Source: a bacterium (GTDB taxonomy: Bacteria > Gemmatimonadota > Gemmatimonadetes > Longimicrobiales > RSA9). From it: a stretch of DNA of 64,000 bases. A program made the translations under genes and the position numbers. Shown here one piece after another: positions 42,906 through 52,034 of the stretch (positions are counted from its first letter, which is position 1; each line of letters opens with the position of its first letter). The stretch lies in the NCBI GenBank assembly GCA_003242735.1, contig QGVH01000015.1:31552-95551 (forward strand). The letters run 5' to 3'. The notes under the pieces are model-generated. The model did no database searches and was not told the origin of the DNA. It saw nothing but the letters and a program-made list of their open reading frames with translations.

Positions 42906-44909
42906 ATGGAAGTACTGGGCTGGTCCCTCTACGCTCTGGCTGTGCTGGCCGCGCTGGCCGTCGCGGGATACATCTACCTGGTGCGGGAGACGCCGGGGCG
43001 CGGCCGACTGCTTCTCGCCTCCTTGAGGTTCGCCGCCCTCGCCCTCTTGGCCTTGCTGATCTTCGATCCCGAGATCCCCGCCGCCGGGATCGCGGCCGGC
43101 GCGGGCCGGACGCGGGTGCTGCTGGACGGGTCGCTGAGCATGCGGCTGCCGGCGGACGCGGCGAGCGGGCCGAGCCGGTGGGAGCGGGCGGTGGCGGAGG
43201 CCCGGCGGCTGGCGCCGGGGCGGGACGTGGTGGTCTTCGGCGCCGGGACCCGTGTCCTGAGCGCCGACTCGCTGGCGGCGTTCCAGCCGGATGCGCCGGC
43301 GAGCGAGCTGCTGCCGGCGCTCCAGGCGGCGTCGGAGGCCGGGGCGCGGCACGTCGTCATCCTGACCGACGGCGGGCTGGAGGACGCGGCCGAGGTCGTG
43401 CGCGCCCTGCCGGAGCTCGGCATGGACGTGGAGGTCCGCAGCGTGGCGGATGCGGCGCCGGCGAACCGCGCGCTGGCCGAGGTCTCGCTGCCCCCCTGGG
43501 CGGAGGCGGGCAAGCCGGTCGAGGCGCGGGTCGGCGTGACGTCGCTGGGGCCGGAAGGCGATTCGGTGACGGTGGTCGTCCGCCAGGGTGACCGGGTCCT
43601 GGCCCAGACCCGGATCGCGACCGCCGCGCCGGGCCGCGTGGCGGTGGGCACGCTGCGGTTCACGCCGGAGTCGCCGCAAGGCGGCGGTGCGGCCGGCGAG
43701 CGCGGCGGTCTCGTGCGCTACGACTTCGAGCTGCAGCCGGGCGACGTCGAGGCCGACGACGACCGGCGCAGCGCCTACGTCTTCGTGAGCGAGCGTCCCG
43801 CGGGCGTGGCGCTCGTCTCGTTCCGGCCGGACTGGGAACCCCGGTACCTCCAGCCGGTCCTGGAGCAGGCGCTGGGCGTGCCGGTCCGGGGCTTCGCCTT
43901 CGTCGGCGACGGCCGCTACGTGCGGATCGCGGCGGGGCTCGAGGCCGGGCGCCGCGCGGGGGAGGTGGAAGTGCGGCAGGCGGTGGAGCAGGCGGATCTG
44001 CTCGTGCTGCACGGCCTGGACGCCACGGCGCCGGCGTGGGCCCGGGAGGCGGCGGGGCGTGCGCGGCGGCTCCTGGTTTTCCCGGGCGACGGCGCGCCGG
44101 TCGGCCTGCCGGTCGAGGTCAGCGCACCGGCCCCGGGCGAATGGTACGTTTCCTCCGAGCTCCCGTCCTCGCCCCTTGCCGGGATGCTGGGCACCTTCCG
44201 GGCGGAGGAGCTGCCGCCGCTGGTGGGGCTGCGTACCGTGAGCGGGGGCGGGACGTGGACGGCGCTGGTCGCGAGCCGGAGCCGACGGGGGCCGACGTCG
44301 CCCGTGATCGTCGCGGGCGAGCGCGCGGGTCGGCGCTGGGCGGTCGCCCTCGCCGACGGCTTCTGGCAGTGGGCGTTCCGCGGCGGCGAGGCGAGGCAGG
44401 TCTACCGGCGCTTGTGGGCCGCGCTCGGCGGCTGGCTGGCCCACGAGGAGCGCACCATCGCGGCTGCGGCCGTCCGGCCCGTGGACCGCACGGCGCCGCG
44501 CGGCGAGCCGGTGCGCTGGGTCGCTCCCGGCCTTGCGGCGGACTCCGTCGCGTTCCGCATCACGGCGGAGGACGGCACCCTCGCCCTGGATACCGTGGTG
44601 CCGATGCTCCGCGGCGACACCGCCGTGACGCCGGCGCTCGCTCCGGGGCACTACGCCTTCGAGGCCCGCGCTTTCTCGGGCGGGCAGGAAGTGGCGGCCG
44701 CGACAGGGCCGTTCACCGTCGAATCGTACTCGCCGGAGTTCACGCGCCAGGCGGTGGAGCTGGCGGGGCTCCAGGCGGCGCGGCCGGGCGGAGCGCCCCC
44801 CCGCCGACGGGCCGGCGAGCCGCTCCACACCTCGCCGTGGCCGTACCTCGCCCTGGCGATGCTCGTGTGCACGGAGTGGACGCTGCGCCGGCGTTGGGGC
44901 CTGCGCTGA
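42906..44909 (+). CDS. VWA-like membrane protein (BatA-type topology)
   Basis: The 667-residue protein has two N-terminal helices (about 6-25 and 38-60) and a C-terminal helix (near 640-655). A VWA-like domain starts at about residue 70 with a MIDAS motif DGSLS (in LLDGSLSMRL) and a later LTDGG. Beta-rich segments follow. Topology resembles the DUF/VWA membrane proteins that accompany MoxR ATPases, but no MoxR or BatB/D partner is adjacent. It sits between the dcw terminator and ftsY. The function is unknown; envelope assembly is a guess. Confidence 0.7.
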   Translation: MEVLGWSLYALAVLAALAVAGYIYLVRETPGRGRLLLASLRFAALALLALLIFDPEIPAAGIAAGAGRTRVLLDGSLSMRLPADAASGPSRWERAVAEARRLAPGRDVVVFGAGTRVLSADSLAAFQPDAPASELLPALQAASEAGARHVVILTDGGLEDAAEVVRALPELGMDVEVRSVADAAPANRALAEVSLPPWAEAGKPVEARVGVTSLGPEGDSVTVVVRQGDRVLAQTRIATAAPGRVAVGTLRFTPESPQGGGAAGERGGLVRYDFELQPGDVEADDDRRSAYVFVSERPAGVALVSFRPDWEPRYLQPVLEQALGVPVRGFAFVGDGRYVRIAAGLEAGRRAGEVEVRQAVEQADLLVLHGLDATAPAWAREAAGRARRLLVFPGDGAPVGLPVEVSAPAPGEWYVSSELPSSPLAGMLGTFRAEELPPLVGLRTVSGGGTWTALVASRSRRGPTSPVIVAGERAGRRWAVALADGFWQWAFRGGEARQVYRRLWAALGGWLAHEERTIAAAAVRPVDRTAPRGEPVRWVAPGLAADSVAFRITAEDGTLALDTVVPMLRGDTAVTPALAPGHYAFEARAFSGGQEVAAATGPFTVESYSPEFTRQAVELAGLQAARPGGAPPRRRAGEPLHTSPWPYLALAMLVCTEWTLRRRWGLR

Positions 44910-44947
44910 CGGGAAGAGGGGCGCGTCGAAGCGGACGTTGGGCATAG

Positions 44948-45874
44948 ATGGCGAGACTCTTCAGACGTAGCGGGGAAAAGAAGAGCCTCTGGCAGCGCAT
45001 AAAGGAGATCGCGTTCACGGATGTGAACGTGCTCATGCGCGGGCTGGATGAGGGCTCTCTCGAGCGATTGGAGGAACTGCTCCTGGCCAGCGACTTCGGG
45101 GTGGAGGCGACGCTGCGCCTGGTGGACCACGTCGAAGCGCTGACGCGGCGCGGCGAAGTGAAGACGGAGGGCGAGTTCCAGGAAGCCGTGCGCCGCGAGA
45201 TCCGCACCATCCTCACCGCGGGGAACGCCGATCCCGCGCTGCGGTTCGCTCCGCCGGGCGAGGTGACGGTCTTCCTGATCGCGGGCGTGAACGGGGCGGG
45301 GAAGACGACGACGATCGGAAAGCTCGCCTACCGGCTGAAGCGCCAGGGGCACCGCGTGCTGCTGGCCGCGGCCGACACGTTCCGGGCCGGCGCCATCGAC
45401 CAGCTCCGGGTCTGGGCCGAGCGCGTGGGCACGGAGTTCGTGGGCGCGCGGCCCGGGGCAGACCCGGCCGCCGTGGCGTTCGATGCGATCGACGCGGCGC
45501 GGGCCCGGGGCGCGGACGTGGTCATCATCGACACGGCCGGTCGGCTGCACACCCACAGCGACCTCATGGCCGAGCTTGCCAAGATCGAGCGCGTGGTCGC
45601 CCGGAAGCAGCCGGGCGCGCCGCACGAGACGCTGCTCGTCCTGGACGCGACGATCGGGCAGAACGCCATCGCCCAGGCGCGGATGTTCGGCCAGGCGCTG
45701 AAGCTGACGGGGCTCGTCCTGGCGAAGCTGGACAGCACCGCCAAGGGCGGGATCGTGGTGGCGCTGAAGCAGGAGTTCGGTCTTCCGGTGAAGCTGGTCG
45801 GCGTCGGCGAGGACGTGGAGGACCTCGAGCCGTTCGACGCCGACGTGTTTGCGCGTGAAGTCCTGACCGCGTAG
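44948..45874 (+). CDS. ftsY: Signal recognition particle receptor FtsY
   Basis: The 308-residue SRP GTPase has a short basic N-terminus, an N domain (about 15-85) and a G domain. GTPase motifs are LIAGVNGAGKTTTIGKLA, AAADTFRAGAIDQLRVW, VVIIDTAGRLHTHSDLM and LAKLDSTAKGG. It delivers ribosome-nascent chains to the translocon. The long acidic A domain of E. coli FtsY is missing, as in many other bacteria. It starts 39 bases after the VWA gene; recG begins 16 bases downstream. Confidence 0.96.
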   Translation: MARLFRRSGEKKSLWQRIKEIAFTDVNVLMRGLDEGSLERLEELLLASDFGVEATLRLVDHVEALTRRGEVKTEGEFQEAVRREIRTILTAGNADPALRFAPPGEVTVFLIAGVNGAGKTTTIGKLAYRLKRQGHRVLLAAADTFRAGAIDQLRVWAERVGTEFVGARPGADPAAVAFDAIDAARARGADVVIIDTAGRLHTHSDLMAELAKIERVVARKQPGAPHETLLVLDATIGQNAIAQARMFGQALKLTGLVLAKLDSTAKGGIVVALKQEFGLPVKLVGVGEDVEDLEPFDADVFAREVLTA

Positions 45875-45889
45875 CACTTCGCGGTGCGT

Positions 45890-47980
45890 ATGCCTGCGAC
45901 GAAGGCCCTCCCGCCGCTCGACGCGCCGGCGCAGTACCTCAAGGGCGTCGGGCCCAAGCGCGCCGAGGCGCTGGCGCGGCTGGGCGTACGCACCGCCCGC
46001 GACCTCCTCTACCACGTCCCCCGTCGCTACGAAGACGCCAGCACGGTCACGCCGATCGGGTCGCTGGACGTGGGGATGGACGCCACGATCATCGGCGAGG
46101 TCGTCAGCAAGGGCATCATCCCCACCCGCTCCGGCCTGCGGATCTTCCAGGCCGTGCTCCGCGACGAGACGGGCCTGATCGAGTGCTCCTGGCCCGGCCA
46201 GCCGTTCCTCGACCGCACGATCCGCAAGGGCGACCTGCTGCTCTGCACCGGCCCCGTGCGGTACTTCCAGCGGCGGCAGATGCAGCCGCGGGAGTACGTG
46301 GTGCTGGGCCGCGCCGATGAGGAGGACGGCGCCGCGGGGCGGGTCCTGCCCATCTACCCGGCCACGGAGGGGCTCTCGCAGCGTGTGCTGCGGAGCATCA
46401 TCGATGCGAACCTGGACCGGCTCCTCGAGTGGGTCGAGGCCGAGGAGCCGTTCGATGCGGCTCGGCTCCGCAAGGCGGGCGTCCCGCCGCTGCGCGAGGC
46501 GCTGGAGGCGCTGCACCGGCCAGCCAGCCTCGCGGCGGCCGAGCGCGGGCGCCGCCGCCTGGCCTACGAAGAGATCTTCTTCCTCCAGCTCCTGTACGCG
46601 CGCGCCCATTACCGCGAGACGAGGCAACGGCAGGGGATCGCGTTCGAACGCACCAACGAGCTGGTGGGCGCCCTGTATCGCCGGCTCCCGTTCCGGCTCA
46701 CTGGCGCGCAGACGCGCGCACTCCGCGAGATCTTCGACGACATGACGTCCCCCCGCCGAATGAACCGCCTGCTGCAGGGCGACGTCGGCTCCGGGAAGAC
46801 CGTCGTTGCGTTGTTCGCGATGCTGCTCGCGGCGGAGAACGGCTACCAGGCCGCGCTCATGGCGCCGACGGAGATCCTGGCCGAGCAGCACGCGCGCACG
46901 CTGCGCAACCTGCTCGGCGAGATCCCCGTCCGGCTGGAGCTGCTCACGGGCGGGCTCGGCACGGCGGCGAGGCGCGAGGCGCTCGCCGCCATCGCGTCTG
47001 GCGAGGCCGCGCTGGTCGTGGGCACCCACGCACTGATCCAGGACGGCGTCACCTTCGCCCGCCTCGGCCTCGCCATCGTGGACGAGCAGCACCGGTTCGG
47101 CGTGAAGCAGCGCATGGCGCTGGCCGCGCTCGGCGAACGGCCGGACGTGCTCGTGATGTCGGCCACGCCCATCCCCCGTTCGCTCGCCCTGGCGCTCTAC
47201 GGCGATCTGGACCTCACCGTGCTGGACGAACGCCCGCCGGGCCGCAAGCGCGTCCGTACAGCGGTGCGCGGCCCGGCCGCGCGCGACCGTGTCTACGCGT
47301 TCATCGCCGAGCAGGTGAGGGCAGGGCGGCAGGCGTACATCGTGTATCCGCTGGTCGAGGAATCCGAGAAGATCGACCTGAGGTCCGCCGCCGAGGAGTA
47401 CCATCGGCTCGCCAACGAAGTGTTCCCGGAGTTCCGCGTCGGGCTGATCCACGGCCAGTTGCCCGGCGAGGAGAAGGACGCGGTGATGCGCGCGTTCATG
47501 GCCCACGAGCTGGACATCCTGGTGGCCACCACGGTCATCGAGGTTGGCATCGATGTCCCGAACGCCACGGTCATGGTGATCGAGCACGCCGAGCGGTTCG
47601 GCCTCTCACAGCTCCACCAGCTCCGTGGGCGCGTGGGCCGCGGCGCGGACGAGAGCTATTGCGTGCTGATCGCGAGCGGCGGAGAGGAGGCGTTGGAGCG
47701 CCTCCGGATCTTCGAGCGGAGCGACGACGGCTTCGAGATCGCCCGCGCCGACCTCCGGCTCCGGGGCATGGGCGACTTCTTCGGCGCCCGGCAGCACGGG
47801 CTGCCCGAGTTCCGCTTTTTCCAGCCCGAACGGGACGAGGACCTGCTCGAGGTGGCCCGCGCGGACGCCCGGGCGCTCATCGCCTCGGACCCGGAGCTGG
47901 CGCGGCCGGAGCACGAGCCCCTGCGCGCCGTCCTCACCGCCCGGTACGGCGAACGCGAGCGGCTGTACGGGGTGGGCTAG
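45890..47980 (+). CDS. recG: ATP-dependent DNA helicase RecG
   Basis: The 696-residue helicase remodels stalled forks and Holliday junctions. The N-terminal wedge/OB domain starts near AQYLKGVGPKRAEALARLG. Helicase motifs are LLQGDVGSGKTVVALFAML (I), LMAPTEILAEQHA (Ia), VDEQHRFGVKQR (DEQH box, II), VMSATPIPRSLAL (III) and VGRGADESYCVLI near VI. A GTG two codons upstream (45884) is an alternative start. It closes the ftsY-recG pair and converges on the gene at 48011. Confidence 0.95.
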   Translation: MPATKALPPLDAPAQYLKGVGPKRAEALARLGVRTARDLLYHVPRRYEDASTVTPIGSLDVGMDATIIGEVVSKGIIPTRSGLRIFQAVLRDETGLIECSWPGQPFLDRTIRKGDLLLCTGPVRYFQRRQMQPREYVVLGRADEEDGAAGRVLPIYPATEGLSQRVLRSIIDANLDRLLEWVEAEEPFDAARLRKAGVPPLREALEALHRPASLAAAERGRRRLAYEEIFFLQLLYARAHYRETRQRQGIAFERTNELVGALYRRLPFRLTGAQTRALREIFDDMTSPRRMNRLLQGDVGSGKTVVALFAMLLAAENGYQAALMAPTEILAEQHARTLRNLLGEIPVRLELLTGGLGTAARREALAAIASGEAALVVGTHALIQDGVTFARLGLAIVDEQHRFGVKQRMALAALGERPDVLVMSATPIPRSLALALYGDLDLTVLDERPPGRKRVRTAVRGPAARDRVYAFIAEQVRAGRQAYIVYPLVEESEKIDLRSAAEEYHRLANEVFPEFRVGLIHGQLPGEEKDAVMRAFMAHELDILVATTVIEVGIDVPNATVMVIEHAERFGLSQLHQLRGRVGRGADESYCVLIASGGEEALERLRIFERSDDGFEIARADLRLRGMGDFFGARQHGLPEFRFFQPERDEDLLEVARADARALIASDPELARPEHEPLRAVLTARYGERERLYGVG

Positions 47981-48010
47981 GGGTTCGTGGCGGGCGGCGC
48001 CGCGGGCCGG

Positions 48011-48562
48011 TCAGCGCCCGACCGGCACGCCGAACCCGAACTCGATGCCGCCGTCCCTGCCGGGCGCGACCCGTAGGGCCCTCGGGTCGTACGGGATGTT
48101 GGGCGGCGTCGCGTCGCCCCGCAGGTCGAGGAGGAAGAGGACGACGCTGGCGGCGAGCCCGACCTGGCTGCTGATGAGCGCGAGGCGCGCGCGCTCGTCG
48201 TACCTCAGCACCTCCTGGTACAACGCCTCGAGGCGCGGGTCCGCGTAGGCGCCGTCGGGCAGCCGCTCGGCGCAGGCCGCCGGGTTCTCGACGCACGCGC
48301 GCTCGAGCTCGGCGTACCGGTCATCCGCCCGCATGTACGCGGCGACGCCGATGCCCGCCACCGCGGCCGTGAGCGCCGCCGTGGTCCACTTGGCGACGCC
48401 CAGCGGACGGAGGAACGGGCGGGATGACTGGACCGCCGGAACCGTACGCGGCTCCAGGGTGGCGAAGCGGTCGGGCGCGCGCTGCTGCGCGGCCACGGGC
48501 GCCACGGGCGCCAGCGCCGCGGCAGGAACGAACACGAGGAGCAGCAACCGTGCACGCCTCAT
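48011..48562 (-). CDS. Hypothetical membrane protein with signal peptide
   Basis: The 183-residue protein starts with a signal-like segment (LLLLVFVPAAALAPVAPVAA). Residues about 57-75 and 128-145 look like transmembrane helices flanking a short acidic loop with two cysteines (ACVENPAACAERLPDG). The end is a Gly-rich EFGFGVPVGR tail. No family is recognised. It is 4 bases downstream of the propeller lipoprotein gene and probably cotranscribed with it. Confidence 0.6.
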   Translation of the reverse strand: MRRARLLLLVFVPAAALAPVAPVAAQQRAPDRFATLEPRTVPAVQSSRPFLRPLGVAKWTTAALTAAVAGIGVAAYMRADDRYAELERACVENPAACAERLPDGAYADPRLEALYQEVLRYDERARLALISSQVGLAASVVLFLLDLRGDATPPNIPYDPRALRVAPGRDGGIEFGFGVPVGR

Positions 48563-48566
48563 TCGC

Positions 48567-49721
48567 CTACCTCAACTTGACGATGGTCCCGCGCAGGAGC
48601 GGCACGAAGATCGCGCCGTCCGCCACGGTGACCGGTGCCACGATCGAATCCTCGAAGTCGCGTTCCCACAGGACACGGCCGTCCATGTCGAGCAGGAACA
48701 GCTTGCCGTCGAGCCGGCCGACCAGCAGCCGGTCCCGTGTCACGGCAAGGGATGCACGCGCCGCGCCGTCCAGGCTCGCGAGCTTCTCCCCGGCCCGCGC
48801 ACCCGGCCGAACGCGCCAGAGGTCGGTGTTCCGGTTCAGGACGTAGAGAGCGCCGTCCGGGCCGACCACCGGCGCGGCGAGGATCGGCGCGCCGAACGAC
48901 GCACGCCACAGCTCCTCGAGTCCGGGGAGCTGGTACGCCGCCACATCGCCGGTCTGGAGCGGGAGGTAGACCGTGTCCTCGACGACCGTCGGTGCGGCCG
49001 ACACCGTGGCCGGGAGCTTCACCCGCGCCTGGATCCGCCCGCTGCCGCGCTCGATCCGGTACAGGGTGTCCCTCGTCGTGGCGATCAGCAGGCTCTCGCC
49101 GTGCGGCACCGGCGTCGTCGCGGGAGCGCCGGGGAGGTCGACACGCCAGCGCTCCTCGCCCCTGTCGGTCCCCAGTGCGAAGACGCGGCCGCGCTCGTTC
49201 ACGAAATAGACCGCGTCCTCCACGATCAGTCCGGGGAACGGCGCGGGGCCGATCGTTCGGTCCCACGCGGTGCGGCCGCGCTCCAGCCCCAGGGCGTACG
49301 CTTTGCCGTCCCGGTGGTCGGTCGCCGCGAAGATGCGCTGGCCGCCGCGGACCACGCCACCCGTCACGGCGCCGGCCAGGCGGCGCCCCCAGTAGCGCTC
49401 GCCCGTCTCCGTGTTGAGGGTGACCACCATCCGGTTCGCCGTGCTCGCGATCAACACCGGCCCTTCCACCAGAACGGGCGTGAGGAGGCCCCGGCCCACG
49501 TTGGCCCGCCACGCCTCCTCGGGCGCCGCGGGCACGGTCTCGCTCGCGTAGCCCGAGCGCTGCGGGTTGCCCAGCAGCGTCGGCCAGTCTCCGCGGGGGT
49601 CGATGGGCGGCGTGGGCCGCAGGGGCGGACCGCACGCCACGACCGCGACCGCCGCAGCCGCGAGCACGGGGAAATTGACACTCCTCCGCGCCTTCTCTAG
49701 CTTCCCGCGCTCAACGAACAC
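48567..49721 (-). CDS. PQQ-type beta-propeller lipoprotein (BamB-like)
   Basis: The 384-residue protein has a lipobox VVAC near residue 30 and then WPTLLGNPQRSGYA, a common start of PQQ-repeat propellers. About seven blade repeats follow, such as VYFVNERGRVFALGTDRGEE and GALYVLNRNTDLWRV. It may act in outer-membrane protein assembly like BamB, but a BamA link is not shown here. GTG 49721 was chosen because AGGAGG lies 7 bases upstream; an in-frame ATG further upstream would read through asnS. Its start is only 34 bases from the asnS ATG on the other strand. Confidence 0.72.
   Translation of the reverse strand: MFVERGKLEKARRSVNFPVLAAAAVAVVACGPPLRPTPPIDPRGDWPTLLGNPQRSGYASETVPAAPEEAWRANVGRGLLTPVLVEGPVLIASTANRMVVTLNTETGERYWGRRLAGAVTGGVVRGGQRIFAATDHRDGKAYALGLERGRTAWDRTIGPAPFPGLIVEDAVYFVNERGRVFALGTDRGEERWRVDLPGAPATTPVPHGESLLIATTRDTLYRIERGSGRIQARVKLPATVSAAPTVVEDTVYLPLQTGDVAAYQLPGLEELWRASFGAPILAAPVVGPDGALYVLNRNTDLWRVRPGARAGEKLASLDGAARASLAVTRDRLLVGRLDGKLFLLDMDGRVLWERDFEDSIVAPVTVADGAIFVPLLRGTIVKLR
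49675..49703 (+). promoter_or_regulatory. Promoter of asnS
   Basis: A perfect TTGACA (49675-49680) and TAGCTT (49698-49703) are spaced 17 bases. The start would be near 49710, 45 bases before the ATG. The element lies inside the first codons of the divergent lipoprotein gene. Confidence 0.6.
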
Positions 49722-49755
49722 CCGGCAGCCTCCTGGTTCGGAGCCTGGAAACACC

Positions 49756-51051
49756 ATGGCAGTGATCACGGAAGTCCGGCGACTCGCCGAGCACGTCGGA
49801 CAGGATGTGACGGTGCGGGGCTGGATCGAGACGACGCGCTCCCACGGTCGCGTCGGCTTCGCCGTGCTCCGCGACGGCAGCGGCATCGTTCAGGCAGTCT
49901 TCTCCCAGCGCGAGGTCTCGCCCGAGACCTGGGAGGCCTTCGACACGCTCACGCAGGAGACCAGCGTCCACATCACCGGCGTCGTACGCGCCGAGCCCCG
50001 TGCGCCCGGCGGCTACGAGATCGGCGCGAAGGAGCTGGTCATCGTCGGCCGCAGCGAGGACTACCCGATCCAGCCCAAGGAGCACGGCGTCGACTTCCTG
50101 CTGGACCACCGCCACCTGTGGCTGCGCTCGAGCCAGCAGCGCGCGATCCTGTGCGTCCGCGCCGAGATCGAACAGGCCATCCACGACTTCTTCTACCAGC
50201 GCGGCTTCGTCCGCATCGACACGCCGATCCTGACCGGCGCCATCGGCGAAGCCGCGGGCGAGCTCTTCGAAACCGACTATTTCGGGCAGCGGGCGTTCCT
50301 CGCCCAGACCGGCCAGCTCTACGTGGAGGCCGCCGCAGCCGCCTTCGGCAAGGTCTACTGCTTCGGCCCCACGTTCCGGGCGGAAAAGTCCAAGACGCGC
50401 CGGCATCTCAACGAGTTCTGGATGGTCGAGCCCGAGGTGGCCTGGTACGACTCCGAGGACAACATGCGCCTCCAGGAGGCGTTCGTCTGCTACCTCGTGG
50501 AACGCGCGCTGGAGCGCTGTCGTGACGAGCTGGCCGTGCTGGAGCGGGACACCGCGCCGCTGGAGCGCGTCGTCCCGCCGTTCCCGCGCCTCGACTACAG
50601 CCGCGCCGTCGAGATGCTGCGCGAGCTCGGCCACGAGATCGAGTGGGGCCAGGACCTCGGCGCGCCCCACGAGACCGCGCTCGCGGAGGCGTTCGACCGC
50701 CCGGTCTTCATCATCAACTACCCGAAGGCCGCCAAGGCCTTCTACATGAAGGAGAACCCCGACGACCCGCGCACCGTCCTCTGTGACGACCTGCTCGCCC
50801 CCGAAGGGTACGGCGAGATCATTGGCGGCAGCCAGCGTGAGGACGATTACGACAAGCTGCTCGCCCGCATCCAGGAGGAGGGGCTCCCCGTGGACGCGTA
50901 CGGCTGGTACCTGGACCTACGCAAGTACGGTTCCTTCCCCCACTCCGGCTTCGGCCTGGGCATCGAGCGCACGGTCGCCTGGATCTGCAACCGTCCGCAC
51001 ATCCGCGAGGCGATCCCGTTCCCGCGTACGCTGAACCGGCTGCACCCCTGA
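49756..51051 (+). CDS. asnS: Asparaginyl-tRNA synthetase
   Basis: The 431-residue class II synthetase has an N-terminal OB-fold (residues about 15-100) with VRGWIETTRSHGRVGFAVLR. The AsnRS-specific linker KEHGVDFLLDHRHLWLRS follows. The catalytic core has motif 2 FGPTFRAEKSKTRRHLNEFW and motif 3 GFGLGIERTVAWI. It charges tRNA-Asn directly, so a GatCAB-dependent route for asparagine is probably not needed. It stands alone and the next gene converges. Confidence 0.94.
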   Translation: MAVITEVRRLAEHVGQDVTVRGWIETTRSHGRVGFAVLRDGSGIVQAVFSQREVSPETWEAFDTLTQETSVHITGVVRAEPRAPGGYEIGAKELVIVGRSEDYPIQPKEHGVDFLLDHRHLWLRSSQQRAILCVRAEIEQAIHDFFYQRGFVRIDTPILTGAIGEAAGELFETDYFGQRAFLAQTGQLYVEAAAAAFGKVYCFGPTFRAEKSKTRRHLNEFWMVEPEVAWYDSEDNMRLQEAFVCYLVERALERCRDELAVLERDTAPLERVVPPFPRLDYSRAVEMLRELGHEIEWGQDLGAPHETALAEAFDRPVFIINYPKAAKAFYMKENPDDPRTVLCDDLLAPEGYGEIIGGSQREDDYDKLLARIQEEGLPVDAYGWYLDLRKYGSFPHSGFGLGIERTVAWICNRPHIREAIPFPRTLNRLHP

Positions 51052-51193
51052 GACGTCACGCCCCCGCCCCCGCCCTGGACCGGGGCGAGGGCGAGGGTCC
51101 GCGCATGGGCGAGGAGGACCGCCTCCTCCCACGCCTGCGCCCACGCCCTTGCCCCGGCGGTGCCGGAGCGGTGACCGCGCGGGGGGCGGGCGC

Positions 51194-51982
51194 TCACTCC
51201 GCGGGTTCCGTCGGCGGTGGGCGGCGCTTGACCTCCTCCCAGAGCGCGTCCAGCTCCTCGAGGGACGCGCGGCCGAGGACGGTCCCCCGCTCGCGGGCGA
51301 GGCGCTCCAGCGCCTCGAAGCGGGCGGCGAACTTCCGGTTGGCGCGCTGGAGCGCGTTCATGGCGTGGACGCCCGCGAGCCGCGTGAGGTTGACGACGGC
51401 GAAGAGGAGATCGCCGAGCTCCTCTTCCAGTGCTGCCGGCTCGGCGCCCTCCAGCGCCTGCCGGACCTCCTCCAGCTCCTCGGCGACCTTCTCGAAGGCG
51501 CCCCGGGCGTCGGCCCAGTCGAAGCCCACGGAGCTGACCCGCTCCTGGATGCGGTGGGCGCGGGACAGCGGGTCCAGTCGGGGGGACAGGCCATCGAGCA
51601 CCGACCGGTCCCCCCGCTCGCGCGCCTTCAGCGCCTCCCAGGGCTCGGCCTTGCCGCCGTAGATGTGAGGGTGCCGACGCCGCATCTTGGCCTCGAGCTG
51701 GGAGACGACGGCCTCCGCGTCGAACGCGCCGCGCTCCTCCGCGAGCACGATCTGGAACGCCAGGTTGAGCAGCAGGTCGCCGAGCTCGCCGACCAGCGCG
51801 CCGTCGTCTTCGGCGGTGACGGCGTCCGCGACCTCGTGGGCCTCTTCGAGGAGGTACGGGACCAGGGTGAGCGGCGTCTGCGCCGCGTCCCACGGGCAGT
51901 GCCGGCGCAGGAACCGGACGAGGTCGAGAGCGCGGTCCAGGCGCGGCGGCGTGGAGCCGGAAAGTGGGGAAAGATTGGCCAT
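51194..51982 (-). CDS. mazG: Nucleoside triphosphate pyrophosphohydrolase MazG
   Basis: The 262-residue protein has two MazG domains, each with the EExxE...D pattern: LLEEAHEVADAV with GELGDLLLNLAFQ, and VAEELEEVRQALEG with EEELGDLLFAVVNL. It begins LVRFLRRHCPWDAAQTPLTL, the canonical MazG start. It hydrolyses non-canonical or excess NTPs. The ATG at 51982 gives the family N-terminus; upstream in-frame codons lie within alr. It converges on asnS and diverges from alr. Confidence 0.95.
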   Translation of the reverse strand: MANLSPLSGSTPPRLDRALDLVRFLRRHCPWDAAQTPLTLVPYLLEEAHEVADAVTAEDDGALVGELGDLLLNLAFQIVLAEERGAFDAEAVVSQLEAKMRRRHPHIYGGKAEPWEALKARERGDRSVLDGLSPRLDPLSRAHRIQERVSSVGFDWADARGAFEKVAEELEEVRQALEGAEPAALEEELGDLLFAVVNLTRLAGVHAMNALQRANRKFAARFEALERLARERGTVLGRASLEELDALWEEVKRRPPPTEPAE

Positions 51983-51988
51983 TTCGGG

Positions 51989-52018
51989 TTGCGATCGGAT
52001 TCGTGGACCGTCTATACT
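51989..52018 (+). promoter_or_regulatory. Promoter of alanine racemase
   Basis: TTGCGA (51989-51994) and TATACT (52013-52018) are spaced 18 bases, giving a leader of only about 10 bases. A small palindrome GTCTA-TAC-TAGAC (52010-52022) overlaps the -10. Confidence 0.6.
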
Positions 52019-52034
52019 AGACAGTTTGCAGACC

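Noticed and set aside
40233..44945. Minus-strand frame of 1570 codons across ftsZ and downstream genes
   Set aside because: It is antisense to ftsZ, the M23 gene and the VWA gene, and its composition is typical of a high-GC shadow frame.
49567..49755. Upstream start for asnS at 49567
   Set aside because: The extra residues lack homology and overlap the lipoprotein gene; the promoter and family alignment support ATG 49756.
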